From Barthelona sp. PAP020 (lineage: Eukaryota > Metamonada: BaSk clade), in the NCBI GenBank assembly GCA_040182905.1, contig JARQWU010000086.1, forward strand, positions 1 to 36,180: a stretch of DNA of 36,180 nucleotides, in the 5' to 3' direction. This document shows positions 1-9,192 of this stretch, in pieces (position 1 is the stretch's first letter; each line of letters begins with the position of its first letter). The position numbers were made by a program, and so were the translations under genes. Below the pieces are notes generated by a model. It saw only the letters and a list, made by a program, of their open reading frames with translations. It ran no database searches and was not told the origin of the DNA.

Positions 1-104
1 TTGTTTCCTTGGATATTGATGAAATGAACAATCATAAAGAAAATTGCACACATTTAATTCAAAAGAATGCCTTTGTTGATGATGAAGAATACTCACAAAA
101 TTGA
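1..104 (+). CDS. 3' end of an unidentified protein-coding gene (partial)
   Basis: The first complete codon is at base 3 and the frame stays open to a TGA at 102-104, giving the last 33 residues of a protein whose start lies left of the window. The tail is polar and acidic, ending D-D-E-E-Y-S-Q-N. No domain is visible in so short a piece. It runs in the same direction as the next gene, whose start lies 143 bp further on. Base composition and codon choice match the confident genes, which is why I call it coding. It could be a chance open frame, as no start is visible. Confidence 0.5.
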   Translation, partial: VSLDIDEMNNHKENCTHLIQKNAFVDDEEYSQN

Positions 105-247
105 GTGTTGAATATGCGTTAATTGGTAAAAATATTTTTCGGTTGTTTTTTGTTTTGACATTATTCCAAATTTTTTGAGTTAAAAGTGCTAACCAAAGAA
201 TAAAACATATAATTTAGCGTGTTTGATAGTTTATTTTGGAGATTTGA

Positions 248-2593
248 ATGTATAAATGTGTGATTTCACGATCTACTATCTCTTCTTTTTTTTTTCACAA
301 AATGTTTTTATCATTCAAACATTCAATTCCTGAAAAGAATGATAAAATTAAGCGAGAACCATTCATAAGCGATGATGTATTTACACCCAAAAGTTCTAAA
401 TCTAATGAATTAGTGAATAGAGAAAATGAAAATGAAAATGAATCCGATGATTTTGACAGTTTCTTTGCAGATGTAGAAAGTAAGGAAAACACAATCAATA
501 GATCAATGAAAGTTGTTTCTGAAAACGTTGATTTCTTTGAAACAACAAATGTTGAAGAGGATGATGAAAATAATATTGATTATAATGGTGCAGCTCAAAA
601 TATTTTGGCTGAATATTTACCAAAAAGGTCACAGATAAGAAGTATTGAAAGTTTTGGCACATTAATTCCAATTCAAACCATTCCATTTGCTTCTAAATTT
701 AAAAAAATTGATAAAGAAGAAAATCAATCATGGTTAGACATTAATGAAATTCAAATACATGGTCTTCATTGTTTAAATCCAGTTTTTTCTTTTGATGAAC
801 TATCATTACATTCAGTAATTATTGATCAACTAGTTAACGATAATATTCAAAGTCCTTTTGCTATACAATCTGTTGCTATTCCACAGTTGTTGAATGGACG
901 AGATGTATTAGGAGTTGCTAAAACTGGTTCTGGAAAGACTTTAGCATATGTGTTGCCTATGTTGCAGCATATTCTTGTTCAACCTCCAATTTTTGCAAAG
1001 AGTGGCCCCATTGGATTGATTTTGTGTCCAAGTAGAGAATTAGTTGTTCAAGTTAGTCATGTTTGCCATTCTTATGGTGATATATTAGGATTCAATACTA
1101 CAAGTGTTTATGGTGGAACAGAAACAGCAGATCAGATTTCAGCTTTGAGCAGAGGCTCCCATATTGTTGTGGCAACACCCGGTAGATTGCTACATTTGTT
1201 ATCACTAAACAGTGGAAACATAATTAATTTATCACGAGTTTCTTTTTTTGTCATTGATGAAGCGGATCAGATGTTTGACAAAGGTTTTTCCCAGCAAATT
1301 GTTACTATTTTGAAAAATTTGCGAAAAGACCGTATCCTTGCAATGTTTTCTGCCACATTTTCCAAATCTATGGAAAGATTGGCTCGTGGTTCTTTAAAAA
1401 ATCCAATTCAAATTATTATTGGTGCAAGAAGACGTGTTTCTCCCAATATCAAGCAAATTGTTTGTGTTTTAGAGCACACGCAAAAATTTTTTGAACTTTT
1501 GAAAGTTTTGGGGAAATATTTCGAAAATTCAAAGACCCAAAATAGAACTTGTTTGATCTTTTGTGAGAAAGTTACAAATTGTGATTTTATTTTTGGTCAA
1601 TTGATTAAACTGGGATATAATTGTGGAATATTACATTCAGATATGGATCAATATGATCGAGATGATAATTTACAAAGTTTTAAGAATTTAGAATTTAATG
1701 TTCTAATTGCATCATCTGTAGCTGCAAGAGGCTTAGATGTGAAAGAATTAGATTTGGTCATTAATTATGATTGTCCAAATCATACTGAAAATTACATACA
1801 TCGTGTTGGAAGAACAGGTCGTGCGGAGAGAAATGGTGTTGCTGTTACGTTTTTAACAAAAGAAGAAGAAAAATTTTCACCTTTCTTGGTAAAAGTTTTG
1901 ATGGATAGTGGTACTGTTGTTCCAAAAGATTTAAAAGATATGTATGATTCATTTATAGATTCTATTAAAGATGATAAAAAATTACTTCGTCGTTATTGTG
2001 TCACTGATCGTGTTTTGAGTGGCAGTGGGTTCAATCCGGATGAAATTGTCAGTGGAAAGAAAGCTTTGGAAGAAAATGAAGAAATCAATGAAATTGATGA
2101 AATTGATAATCAACCGGAGAATTTTGAAGAAAATATTTACAATGTTAAAAAGGAAGATGTTGTTGCCACACAACAATCATCGAATGAAAAGGAAAATTCT
2201 TTTGATAATTTATCTTTGGAGGAAAAAATTCGAATGGTTAACAAATGGGTTGAAAATACTGATGGTTTTTCATTTGGAAATGGTGATACTATCAGTACAA
2301 GTATTGAAATCAATGATTTCCCAGATTCTTTAAGAATTAAATTGATACATAATGAATTTATACGTTCATTTAAAGAAGATTATGGTGTAACTATCATTCC
2401 AAAAGGCACTTACATATTACCACAAAAGAAGTCTCAGACTAACAATAGACCTCTATCCTTAGTTTTATCTGGACAAATAAATAAGGTTAATGTTGCAAAA
2501 AAAGTTCTTATTAATATGTTAAAAGATTCTTTAGAAACAATGCATCCAAAAGAAAGACTGGAATTTATTAGATTGCACAGTAAATTACTTTAG
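248..2593 (+). CDS. PRP5: DEAD-box RNA helicase, Prp5/DDX46-like
   Basis: This is a 781-residue DEAD-box ATPase. Walker A AKTGSGKT lies at about residues 224-231, motif Ia has PSREL, DEAD is at 337-340, SAT at about 369, and HRVGRTGR at 518-525. Two things place it in the Prp5/DDX46 branch: the post-SAT segment with IIGARRR and the C-terminal KH-like region (about 680-781) with EINDFP followed by a GTY...P element. In other eukaryotes Prp5 remodels U2 snRNP for branch-point recognition in the nucleus. An N-terminal D-D-F-D-S-F-F motif (about residues 67-73) looks like a weakened version of the family's DPLDAFM element. The first ATG (248) is given as start; a second in-frame ATG at 302 is equally plausible because the first 18 residues look uninformative. 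Family assignment is firm; the start is not. Confidence 0.9.
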   Translation: MYKCVISRSTISSFFFHKMFLSFKHSIPEKNDKIKREPFISDDVFTPKSSKSNELVNRENENENESDDFDSFFADVESKENTINRSMKVVSENVDFFETTNVEEDDENNIDYNGAAQNILAEYLPKRSQIRSIESFGTLIPIQTIPFASKFKKIDKEENQSWLDINEIQIHGLHCLNPVFSFDELSLHSVIIDQLVNDNIQSPFAIQSVAIPQLLNGRDVLGVAKTGSGKTLAYVLPMLQHILVQPPIFAKSGPIGLILCPSRELVVQVSHVCHSYGDILGFNTTSVYGGTETADQISALSRGSHIVVATPGRLLHLLSLNSGNIINLSRVSFFVIDEADQMFDKGFSQQIVTILKNLRKDRILAMFSATFSKSMERLARGSLKNPIQIIIGARRRVSPNIKQIVCVLEHTQKFFELLKVLGKYFENSKTQNRTCLIFCEKVTNCDFIFGQLIKLGYNCGILHSDMDQYDRDDNLQSFKNLEFNVLIASSVAARGLDVKELDLVINYDCPNHTENYIHRVGRTGRAERNGVAVTFLTKEEEKFSPFLVKVLMDSGTVVPKDLKDMYDSFIDSIKDDKKLLRRYCVTDRVLSGSGFNPDEIVSGKKALEENEEINEIDEIDNQPENFEENIYNVKKEDVVATQQSSNEKENSFDNLSLEEKIRMVNKWVENTDGFSFGNGDTISTSIEINDFPDSLRIKLIHNEFIRSFKEDYGVTIIPKGTYILPQKKSQTNNRPLSLVLSGQINKVNVAKKVLINMLKDSLETMHPKERLEFIRLHSKLL

Positions 2594-2955
2594 TTTCTGC
2601 AAACTATTGTTATTTTTCATTCAAGTTATTCTTGTTCAGATATATTGTATTCAGATCTCTCCTATTTTGAAACATTTTTGTTCAATGTTTGGAACAATTT
2701 TTGTTTGTTGATATCTTTTATTTGGTGAGAAACTCATCAAATTGTTTTGTTTCTTTTTGCTTCAACAAAGATAAAGTGCTATTTCGTATTTCTTTTTTAT
2801 ATGAAAAATATTTTGTTCAAATAGCTTGATCTTCTCAATTGTAACCAGATAAAGATAATTATTCTCTTTTTTTGTTTGATGTTTTGTGAGATCATTTGTA
2901 ACAATTTTTAAATCAAACATTTTCACAACGAAAAAGAGAATTATTTACAATGTTT
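2594..2955. other. Convergent intergenic spacer with one small ORF
   Basis: This 362-bp T/A-rich stretch separates the stops of the helicase and the protease. On the minus strand an ATG at 2918-2920 opens a 52-residue frame ending in TGA at 2762-2764, with plausible codon use. The same frame continues past the TGA as a further coding-like stretch. It could be a small protein, a decayed gene or protease 3' untranslated sequence. Nothing else is recognised. Confidence 0.3.
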
Positions 2956-3981
2956 TTAGACAAAAACAGCAGCAGCATAAGTTTCAATAGCACAAACGTT
3001 TTGTCCGTTTCCTAAAACTTTAAAAAAACCATTTACTCCCCAATCAGTTCCCCAAGAATTTTGAATGACAAAGTATGGAGTGTTCTTATCTTCATAAGAA
3101 TAACCAACCATCATAACTGCGTGATTAGCGGTTCCTTTGCATACATTAGCATTACTGATAACACCAGATTTGTAGTATTGCAAGACATCAGCATAAACTG
3201 CAACAGAAAGAGGAGCATGTTGAGCAAGGAATTGATAATAATAAGCTTCAGCAGTAGGTGTACCGAGATTGGGAACAAATCCATAACGTACTGGTTTAGC
3301 ATAAGTTGTAAATTGAGTAGGATTGAAGGTACATTTCTTTTGTTCAGGAACGTAAGGATAATCTTTCCATAAGGGCAATCCAGTATCATGATCCATCAAA
3401 TAAGCCCAATTACGATGTGGCAATGAACCGTTACATCCATGAGAATTCGTATCACAATCAACAAACACAGAAGGAGATAAAAGCTTGGCTGTAGTTTTGG
3501 TAGAGATAGCATAAGTGGCAGCAAGTGTTTCACTGGAAGTGAAAGCATAACAAGATCCACAATGCAATTGATTTTGAACAGGAGATGTACGTCCGATAGA
3601 AGCCCAATTAAGAGCAGAAGGAATAGAAGCGCCAACATCTTTCAAAGGAAAGTCCAAAATAGGGCCATTCTTGATTTCTTCATGATCAATATTAACTTTG
3701 TTGAAAATTTCCTTGAATTCTTCAGAAGTTAAATCAGAAAATTTGGTAACACCATAAGATGCGGTGTCTTTTTCATTGAGTTCATATGACATGTCCAAAT
3801 TTTGTTTAAAAACTCCAAATCTATATTCGTATTCTTCAGGGGAAGCATATGATTTGCCAGTCTTGTGTTCATTTAAAAAATCAGAAAACAATGAAGAAGC
3901 TTGAGAATCAGCGTAATACTTGCTTCTATATGTAAATGCAGCCAAGAAACATAAACTTAACAAAAATAATTGTGTTTTCAT
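2956..3981 (-). CDS. Secreted papain-family cysteine protease (cathepsin L/H type)
   Basis: This is a 341-residue peptidase of family C1A. The preferred start at 3981 gives a clear signal peptide (M-K-T-Q followed by a leucine/phenylalanine-rich core, about 1-17), so the enzyme should enter the secretory pathway for lysosome-like compartments or secretion. An I29-type propeptide follows, with the spacing of the ERFNIN motif (E-x3-R-x3-F-x2-N, then S in place of I) and G-V-T-K-F-S-D matching GxNxFxD. The mature domain has the oxyanion Gln138, catalytic Cys144 in GSCYAF, His287 in NHAVMMVGY and Asn308 in QNSWG, so it should be active. An upstream in-frame ATG at 4066-4068 would add 29 residues before the signal peptide. 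I reject it because that would bury the signal, and a palindrome and an initiator-like TCATT lie between the two ATGs. Confidence 0.93.
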   Translation of the reverse strand: MKTQLFLLSLCFLAAFTYRSKYYADSQASSLFSDFLNEHKTGKSYASPEEYEYRFGVFKQNLDMSYELNEKDTASYGVTKFSDLTSEEFKEIFNKVNIDHEEIKNGPILDFPLKDVGASIPSALNWASIGRTSPVQNQLHCGSCYAFTSSETLAATYAISTKTTAKLLSPSVFVDCDTNSHGCNGSLPHRNWAYLMDHDTGLPLWKDYPYVPEQKKCTFNPTQFTTYAKPVRYGFVPNLGTPTAEAYYYQFLAQHAPLSVAVYADVLQYYKSGVISNANVCKGTANHAVMMVGYSYEDKNTPYFVIQNSWGTDWGVNGFFKVLGNGQNVCAIETYAAAVFV

Positions 3982-3995
3982 TTGGAAACTTGAAT

Positions 3996-4000
3996 AATGA
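3996..4000 (-). promoter_or_regulatory. Initiator-like TCATT of the cysteine protease
   Basis: On the minus strand the sequence TCATTATTCA begins 19 bp upstream of the preferred ATG. It resembles the parabasalid initiator consensus (TCA, pyrimidine, A/T). It is one of eight such elements near starts in this window. The transcription start itself is inferred. Confidence 0.35.
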
Positions 4001-4028
4001 AAAATATTAATTTTCACGAATTTTCCAG

Positions 4029-4051
4029 ATTTTGGGAATTTTTCCCAAAAT
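4029..4051. promoter_or_regulatory. Perfect palindrome in the protease promoter
   Basis: The arms ATTTTGGGAA and TTCCCAAAAT are perfect reverse complements separated by TTT, giving 10-bp arms over 23 bp. The element lies about 48-70 bp upstream of the preferred protease start, in the divergent promoter region shared with the NEK kinase. A dimeric DNA-binding protein site is the simplest reading. If transcribed, it would form a tight hairpin instead. Function is inferred. Confidence 0.45.
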
Positions 4052-4403
4052 ATTGTTTGAAGGTTCATCTTTGTTTTATGATGGCAATAAAATCAGAACA
4101 AATATATTAAAAAGCATGAAATTTAAACAAGCTTTTCATTTTTTAAGTTACCTTTTCAACATTCTTCTTTCAACATAAATCCAAATTTTCAACAAAAAAT
4201 GGAAAAATTATTCAAAGTTTTTACATCCTGCAAAAAAGTTATTCAAAAGTCTCTTAAAAAAAAAAGAAAAAAGCATTTGTCTTTGTTTGGGTTGTATTAA
4301 GAAATAATTTGATTATTTAAAAAGAACAAATAATAAAAGAAAGAAAAATAAAAGTGCCAAAAACCACAAATTTTAAATTCAATATAGTGTTTTTATATTG
4401 ATT

Positions 4404-6650
4404 ATGAATGCTTATCAAGTGGTTAGAACCGTTGGAAAAGGTTCTTTTGGACAAGCTAAACTTGTCAGGCACAGAGAAACCCGAAAACAATACATTATCA
4501 AAACTATTCAAATTGAAAATATGGGAGCCAATGAAAGACGTGAAGCATTAAATGAAATTAGAGTTTTGTCCCAATTAAATCATCCATTTATTGTTAGATA
4601 TCGTGATTCTTTTGTTGAAGATCGAATTTTACATATTGTTATGGATTATGCTGAGAATGGTGATCTGCACAGAATGATAAAAGAAAGAGCCACACGAGGT
4701 GTTTTGTTTTCAGAAGATCAAATTTGGACATGGTTTGTTCAAATGTGTTTGGCTTTGAAACATGTTCATGATAGAAAAATATTGCACAGAGATTTAAAGA
4801 CTCAAAATATCTTTTTAACAAAAGATAGAAATGTGGCAATGGGTGATTTTGGTATTGCTAGAGTTTTGAAAAACACAATGGATTGTGCACATACCGCCAT
4901 TGGAACACCATATTATTTATCTCCTGAAATATGTGAAGATAAACCCTACAACAATAAATCTGACATTTGGTCTTTGGGTTGTGTTTTATATGAAATGGCC
5001 ACCTTAAAACATGCTTTTAATGCAAATTCAATGAAAGGGTTGGTCGCTCGAATTTTAAAAGGCTCTTATCCTCCTATTTCTTCAAAATATAGTCCTGAAT
5101 TGAGCAGAACAATTTCCATAATGTTACAAAGAAATCCTGCTTCTCGACCTTCAATTAATCAGTTGTTAAGAATGCCTGCTCTTCAAAGTCGTGTGCGTTC
5201 TTTACTTTCACAAACTTTAGTTAGAGCAGAATTCAGTCACACAATCATTCATAATAAAGGAATTGATATGAATAATGCTGATCTCCCTGATAGTGTTGCA
5301 AGACTTGATCCTGATTATCGTCGTCGACAACAACTTGCACAACCCCAGCCAAATAAGAGTGAAATAGTGGCTCAAGCTGCTCAAGCTGCCAGAAGAGCAA
5401 ATATGCAAAGAAATGCAGCAATTTCAAATAATATACCTCAGCCAATTTCAAGACAATCTGTTATTGAAAGATTAGAAGAGGAACGTCGAAAAAAAAGGGA
5501 ACAAGAACAGCTTGAAAAGGCTAAACGTGAAGAAGAAAGGAAACAACATCAACAAATTTTGGAAGAACAACGGAGAATAGCTGCTCGTAAACAATATGAA
5601 GAAAATAGAAAGCTTGCAGAGGAAAATAAAAGAAGGGCACAAATGGAACCACATGCAATTGCTCAACAAGCATTAGAAAGAATGCGTTTGGAAAAAGAAC
5701 AGCACCAACTTCGTGTAAAACAAGAACGTGAAAAAATTCTTGAAGAAAGAAGAAGGCAAGAAGAAGAAAGACAAAGAAAAGCTCGGAATGATTATATTCA
5801 GCAACAACAAGAACGCATTCGTTTGCAACAACAAAGAGATGCTGAACGTCGCAGAAGATTAATATCAAAATTGGAAAACAACAGCAAAAGACCGGAATCT
5901 GTCCAATCTATTTTACCAAACTATCAATATGAAAAGAATGTTTCAAATGTTGTTGATCCAGAAAAAGAAGAAAGAATTCAACGTGAAAGAATTGTAAATG
6001 AAAAGTTACATCAAGAAATAGTCAATAGAAAAAACACAATTGAAGAAGAACCTGTGTTAGAACAAGAAATGGAACCTAAAATGAACATAGCACAAAATGA
6101 AGATGTCTCTGATGAGGTTGAAGAAGAGAATGCAAAAGCAATGACCACCATGATATTAGAAATGGAAGACTTGATTGAAGCTGTTGATAAGAAATATGCT
6201 AAAGAAGAAGCAAAACGTCGTGTTGGAGAAAATGATGAAGAAGAAGAAGAAGAAGAAGAGGATGATTCTGATGAAACTGAAGAAGAAGAAGAAGCAATTG
6301 TTGATCATTTTGCTTTTGATCGTGAAGTTGATTTAAATAAAACTGGACACTTTAAAATGTTGGGAAAAACTTTAAAATTACCGAAACAAGATGATAACAC
6401 CAGTTTACTTGCTAGGATTGAATCTCTTTATATTTATTTGGAGGAAGCTCTTGGTTCTGATGTATTTGTTCAAAGTTATCATAAAATGAAAGAGTTGGGT
6501 GACATGTTGGAAACCGAAGAAACTGAAGAAAAAGAAAAAGATGTTGAATTGATTCATTGTGAAATTGAAAGACTTTTAGGTGGAAAATTACATTTTGTCA
6601 ACGTTTTCAATCAATTATTGTATTGTCAAGATCGTTTCAATAATCCTTAA
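4404..6650 (+). CDS. NIMA-related protein kinase (NEK1/NEK5-like)
   Basis: This is a 748-residue Ser/Thr kinase. The catalytic domain spans about 1-255: glycine loop GKGSFGQ, HRDLKTQN catalytic loop at about 127, DFG at about 148, then GTPYYLSPE typical of NEKs. All catalytic residues are present. A long basic and glutamine-rich coiled coil (about 345-500) follows, then a glutamate run near 610-632. The C-terminal module (about 645-748) is a helical segment (R-I-E-S-L-Y-I-Y-L-E-E-x-L-G) also found at the end of NEK1-type kinases. NEKs of this type act at centrosomes, basal bodies and flagella. The ATG at 4404 starts directly on the kinase domain; there is no good upstream ATG. The gene is divergent from the protease and convergent with the GCP gene. 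Confidence 0.93.
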   Translation: MNAYQVVRTVGKGSFGQAKLVRHRETRKQYIIKTIQIENMGANERREALNEIRVLSQLNHPFIVRYRDSFVEDRILHIVMDYAENGDLHRMIKERATRGVLFSEDQIWTWFVQMCLALKHVHDRKILHRDLKTQNIFLTKDRNVAMGDFGIARVLKNTMDCAHTAIGTPYYLSPEICEDKPYNNKSDIWSLGCVLYEMATLKHAFNANSMKGLVARILKGSYPPISSKYSPELSRTISIMLQRNPASRPSINQLLRMPALQSRVRSLLSQTLVRAEFSHTIIHNKGIDMNNADLPDSVARLDPDYRRRQQLAQPQPNKSEIVAQAAQAARRANMQRNAAISNNIPQPISRQSVIERLEEERRKKREQEQLEKAKREEERKQHQQILEEQRRIAARKQYEENRKLAEENKRRAQMEPHAIAQQALERMRLEKEQHQLRVKQEREKILEERRRQEEERQRKARNDYIQQQQERIRLQQQRDAERRRRLISKLENNSKRPESVQSILPNYQYEKNVSNVVDPEKEERIQRERIVNEKLHQEIVNRKNTIEEEPVLEQEMEPKMNIAQNEDVSDEVEEENAKAMTTMILEMEDLIEAVDKKYAKEEAKRRVGENDEEEEEEEEDDSDETEEEEEAIVDHFAFDREVDLNKTGHFKMLGKTLKLPKQDDNTSLLARIESLYIYLEEALGSDVFVQSYHKMKELGDMLETEETEEKEKDVELIHCEIERLLGGKLHFVNVFNQLLYCQDRFNNP

Positions 6651-7033
6651 ATTTTTTTTCTTTTTTTTATCCGAATTCCCATTTTGTAAATTTTTTATTT
6701 GGATCTATTTTTTTCTTTTGCAGAATGAAAACTTCTCAAAACAAATGTGAAAAATCCAGACACAAAAAAAGCTGAGATTTTTCTGGGTTTCTTCTTTTCC
6801 GTTAGGAGGAAAGTTTACTGTTTTTGACAGATTTTTAACCTTAAAAGGAGGTCAATACTTTGTGAAATTGGGGAAAACTTAATGGATTTTGATCATAAAA
6901 TCTTCTTGATACAATTACATGCTTCTTTTTATCAATTATGCAAGGACATATGATTTACTTGTGCCAAATTTAAAAGTGTAAACAACTAAAAAGTATGCAT
7001 TGAAAAACAAAAAAAAAAAAAGAAAATTCCACA
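6651..7033. other. Convergent intergenic spacer, NEK / GCP
   Basis: This is 383 bp between two stops. A plus-strand frame at 6751-6882 (43 codons, no ATG) reads like protein, with G-G-K-F-T-V-F-D and L-K-G-G-Q-Y-F. It is preceded by a pyrimidine tract ending in AG at about 6709-6723 that looks like a splice acceptor. No matching donor or upstream exon is seen, so I treat it as a possible remnant. No other feature is recognised. Confidence 0.3.
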
Positions 7034-8989
7034 CTATTTTACAAATCTTTCATCGTGATAAAAATTGTTTAAATCTAGTCTTTTAGCCAAATTCACAAAT
7101 ACCACATCACCAAATTTGACTCTTGAACTTTTTTCAGTCAATAATTTTCTAAACTCGTTCAATTTAATCATAAAATCTCTACCTGTTGTATAAATGACTG
7201 CTTGAAAGTTTTCATCTTTACTAAAACTATTTAAATTTTCACTTACAACTCCAAAATCATCATCATCATTAATTTCAATACAAGTAGATTGAAAGAAAGT
7301 ATCAGAATACTCATAAAATTTTTCACAATCATTCAAAAGTTTATTTATTATTTTAAAAGTGTTTAAGTCCAACAAAAATGATTGTTCCATGATTCTTTGC
7401 AATGTTGATTGATGTAATTTATTGATCTCATCCAAACTCAATTCTAAATTATTGTTAAAATCATCCAATAATTTATAAAATTGAATAGAAATAACGTCAT
7501 TCCAAATGTAAGCCATAAAAATATGAATAAATTGAATCATATTATGTCTTAAAATAAAAATGAAATTAAAAAAAGCTCTATTAGAATTCTTTTCTTTTAA
7601 AACTTTTGTTCTTTTATCATAAATCCATATTTTATTCAGCAAAAATTCAATATATTTTAATCTGAACAAAAATCTAAATAAAAATTGATAAATTCTAATT
7701 CTACCATCATTAAAAATTAATGAATATGGAAATAAAGGTTTCCATTCAATAAAAAGTCGTAAATACCCTTGTAAATCAATTTCATTTCTCATATCAATGT
7801 TACCAATTAAAGGTTTTTGTCTCACACCATGATCAAAATTGGTTATTTGATTTATAAAATGATCTTTAGAAAATTTCAATTCAAATTTGCCAGATCTTGA
7901 TAAATCTTGTATGTTGGGTTGACATGAATAGAAAAAACCTTCTATTTTTTTAATGTCAATGTCCAAATAATGGTTATTCAATTCAACAAAGGAAAGTTCA
8001 ATAAATTGAGAAAAAATATCCGATTGTCCCATTAAAAATAAATTTTGTACATTTGAAAAAATTGAAATTAAATTTCTGTCAATAAACAACTCTTTGTTAA
8101 ATAAAGTGATTGATTTACTCAACAAATTATTGATGGTTTCAGTAATTTTCAATTTCGACACTTCAAAAACCTGTTTCGAATCAACACTGATGAAATTTCC
8201 AAAATGATTTAGATTTTGTAACAAATCAACTTTAAAATCTTCTTCTTCAACTGACACATTCAATTTACTTAAATATTTTCGATAATTGGATAAAGATATT
8301 AAATTTTCATGCATAGTTTTATCATTATCTTCTAAAAAAAACGGTAATCTCGTACTCATTGAAAAATTAAATGAAGGAAATACATATAAAATATAAGTTT
8401 GTACAATTTTTGATAATAACTCATTTATTACATTATACAATACTCTATTACCTTTTTTATTGTTTTTAATCATTTCTAAATCATTAATGACAAAAGAATG
8501 AAGTGAAAAAAATTCAACTTTATCAAAATTTATATCAAAAAAAGTTATAATCCAATCCAATATAGAACTGAAATCAACAAGATCATCACCTATAGAATTA
8601 ATATTTTGATAACGTTTGTTTCCATTGATGTACTCCTTTTGCAAATAAACTATAAATTTTTCATAACTTTCTAAAATGTTTGAAATTCCTTCACTTAAAC
8701 TTTCTAAAACTATTTTTAATTCAATCCTTTTCAATGATTGAATTTCTTTTTTTAAATATTGCAATTTCTTTTGAATATTTAAATAATCACTTCCAACTTT
8801 TAATATTTGATTAACTCTAAAATATTCATATCTTTCATTATCAATAATGTTTGAGTTCATTTCAATTTTAACACGATTTTTGGAAACTTTAATAATGTTT
8901 AGATATTCTCCTTCATAACCCAACAAACCATAAAATAGGCCTAAAATCATTAAATTCTCATCTATATCATTATGTTCACCGCAATTCAT
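7034..8989 (-). CDS. Gamma-tubulin complex protein (GCP/Spc97-Spc98 family)
   Basis: This 651-residue protein has the two-part GCP layout. The N-terminal GRIP1-like part begins with LMILGLFYGLLGYEGEYL, comparable to the family's opening helix. The GRIP2-like part (about 390-600) has P-Y-S-L-I-F-N-D, then F-L-F-R-L-K-Y-I-E-F-L-L-N-K-I-W, then L-R-H-N-M-I-Q-F, the expected order of helices that contact gamma-tubulin. It should nucleate microtubules at a basal body or spindle pole. The sequence is divergent, and I cannot say whether it is GCP2, 3, 4, 5 or 6; its length fits GCP4 or a reduced GCP2/3. The only ATG near the start is at 8987-8989; an upstream TTG codon is ignored. An initiator-like TCATT lies 19-23 bp upstream. 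Confidence 0.8.
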   Translation of the reverse strand: MNCGEHNDIDENLMILGLFYGLLGYEGEYLNIIKVSKNRVKIEMNSNIIDNERYEYFRVNQILKVGSDYLNIQKKLQYLKKEIQSLKRIELKIVLESLSEGISNILESYEKFIVYLQKEYINGNKRYQNINSIGDDLVDFSSILDWIITFFDINFDKVEFFSLHSFVINDLEMIKNNKKGNRVLYNVINELLSKIVQTYILYVFPSFNFSMSTRLPFFLEDNDKTMHENLISLSNYRKYLSKLNVSVEEEDFKVDLLQNLNHFGNFISVDSKQVFEVSKLKITETINNLLSKSITLFNKELFIDRNLISIFSNVQNLFLMGQSDIFSQFIELSFVELNNHYLDIDIKKIEGFFYSCQPNIQDLSRSGKFELKFSKDHFINQITNFDHGVRQKPLIGNIDMRNEIDLQGYLRLFIEWKPLFPYSLIFNDGRIRIYQFLFRFLFRLKYIEFLLNKIWIYDKRTKVLKEKNSNRAFFNFIFILRHNMIQFIHIFMAYIWNDVISIQFYKLLDDFNNNLELSLDEINKLHQSTLQRIMEQSFLLDLNTFKIINKLLNDCEKFYEYSDTFFQSTCIEINDDDDFGVVSENLNSFSKDENFQAVIYTTGRDFMIKLNEFRKLLTEKSSRVKFGDVVFVNLAKRLDLNNFYHDERFVK

Positions 8990-9192
8990 TATGAACAAAA
9001 CCTATAAAATGAAAAAAAAAAAAGTGTTCCTTCACATTCATTATGTTGCCAAAATAATTACAAAATCACATGAGTGTGTGACAGAATATATTTATCTGGT
9101 AAGATCATCATAAAATTATTCAAATTCTAATTATTATCAATTGTCAAAACAAACGAATAAATATCATCTTATTTACAATTCAAACACATTCA

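Larger units (their letters stand above)
3982..4403. other. Divergent promoter region, protease / NEK kinase
   Basis: This is a 422-bp A+T-rich spacer between two divergent starts. Apart from the palindrome at 4029-4051 and the TCATT at 3996-4000, I see only homopolymer runs and no coding signal. Confidence 0.6.

Noticed and set aside
3982-4068. N-terminal extension of the protease from the ATG at 4066-4068
   Set aside because: It would put 29 residues in front of a clear signal peptide, and the palindrome and initiator-like element fall within it.
5472-5868. Long minus-strand frames opposite the NEK coiled coil
   Set aside because: They are shadows of the purine-rich coiled-coil codons read on the other strand.
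6709-6723. Pyrimidine tract plus AG resembling a splice or trans-splice acceptor
   Set aside because: No donor or upstream exon fits, and comparable tract-AG signals are absent before most starts here, so neither cis- nor trans-splicing is supported.
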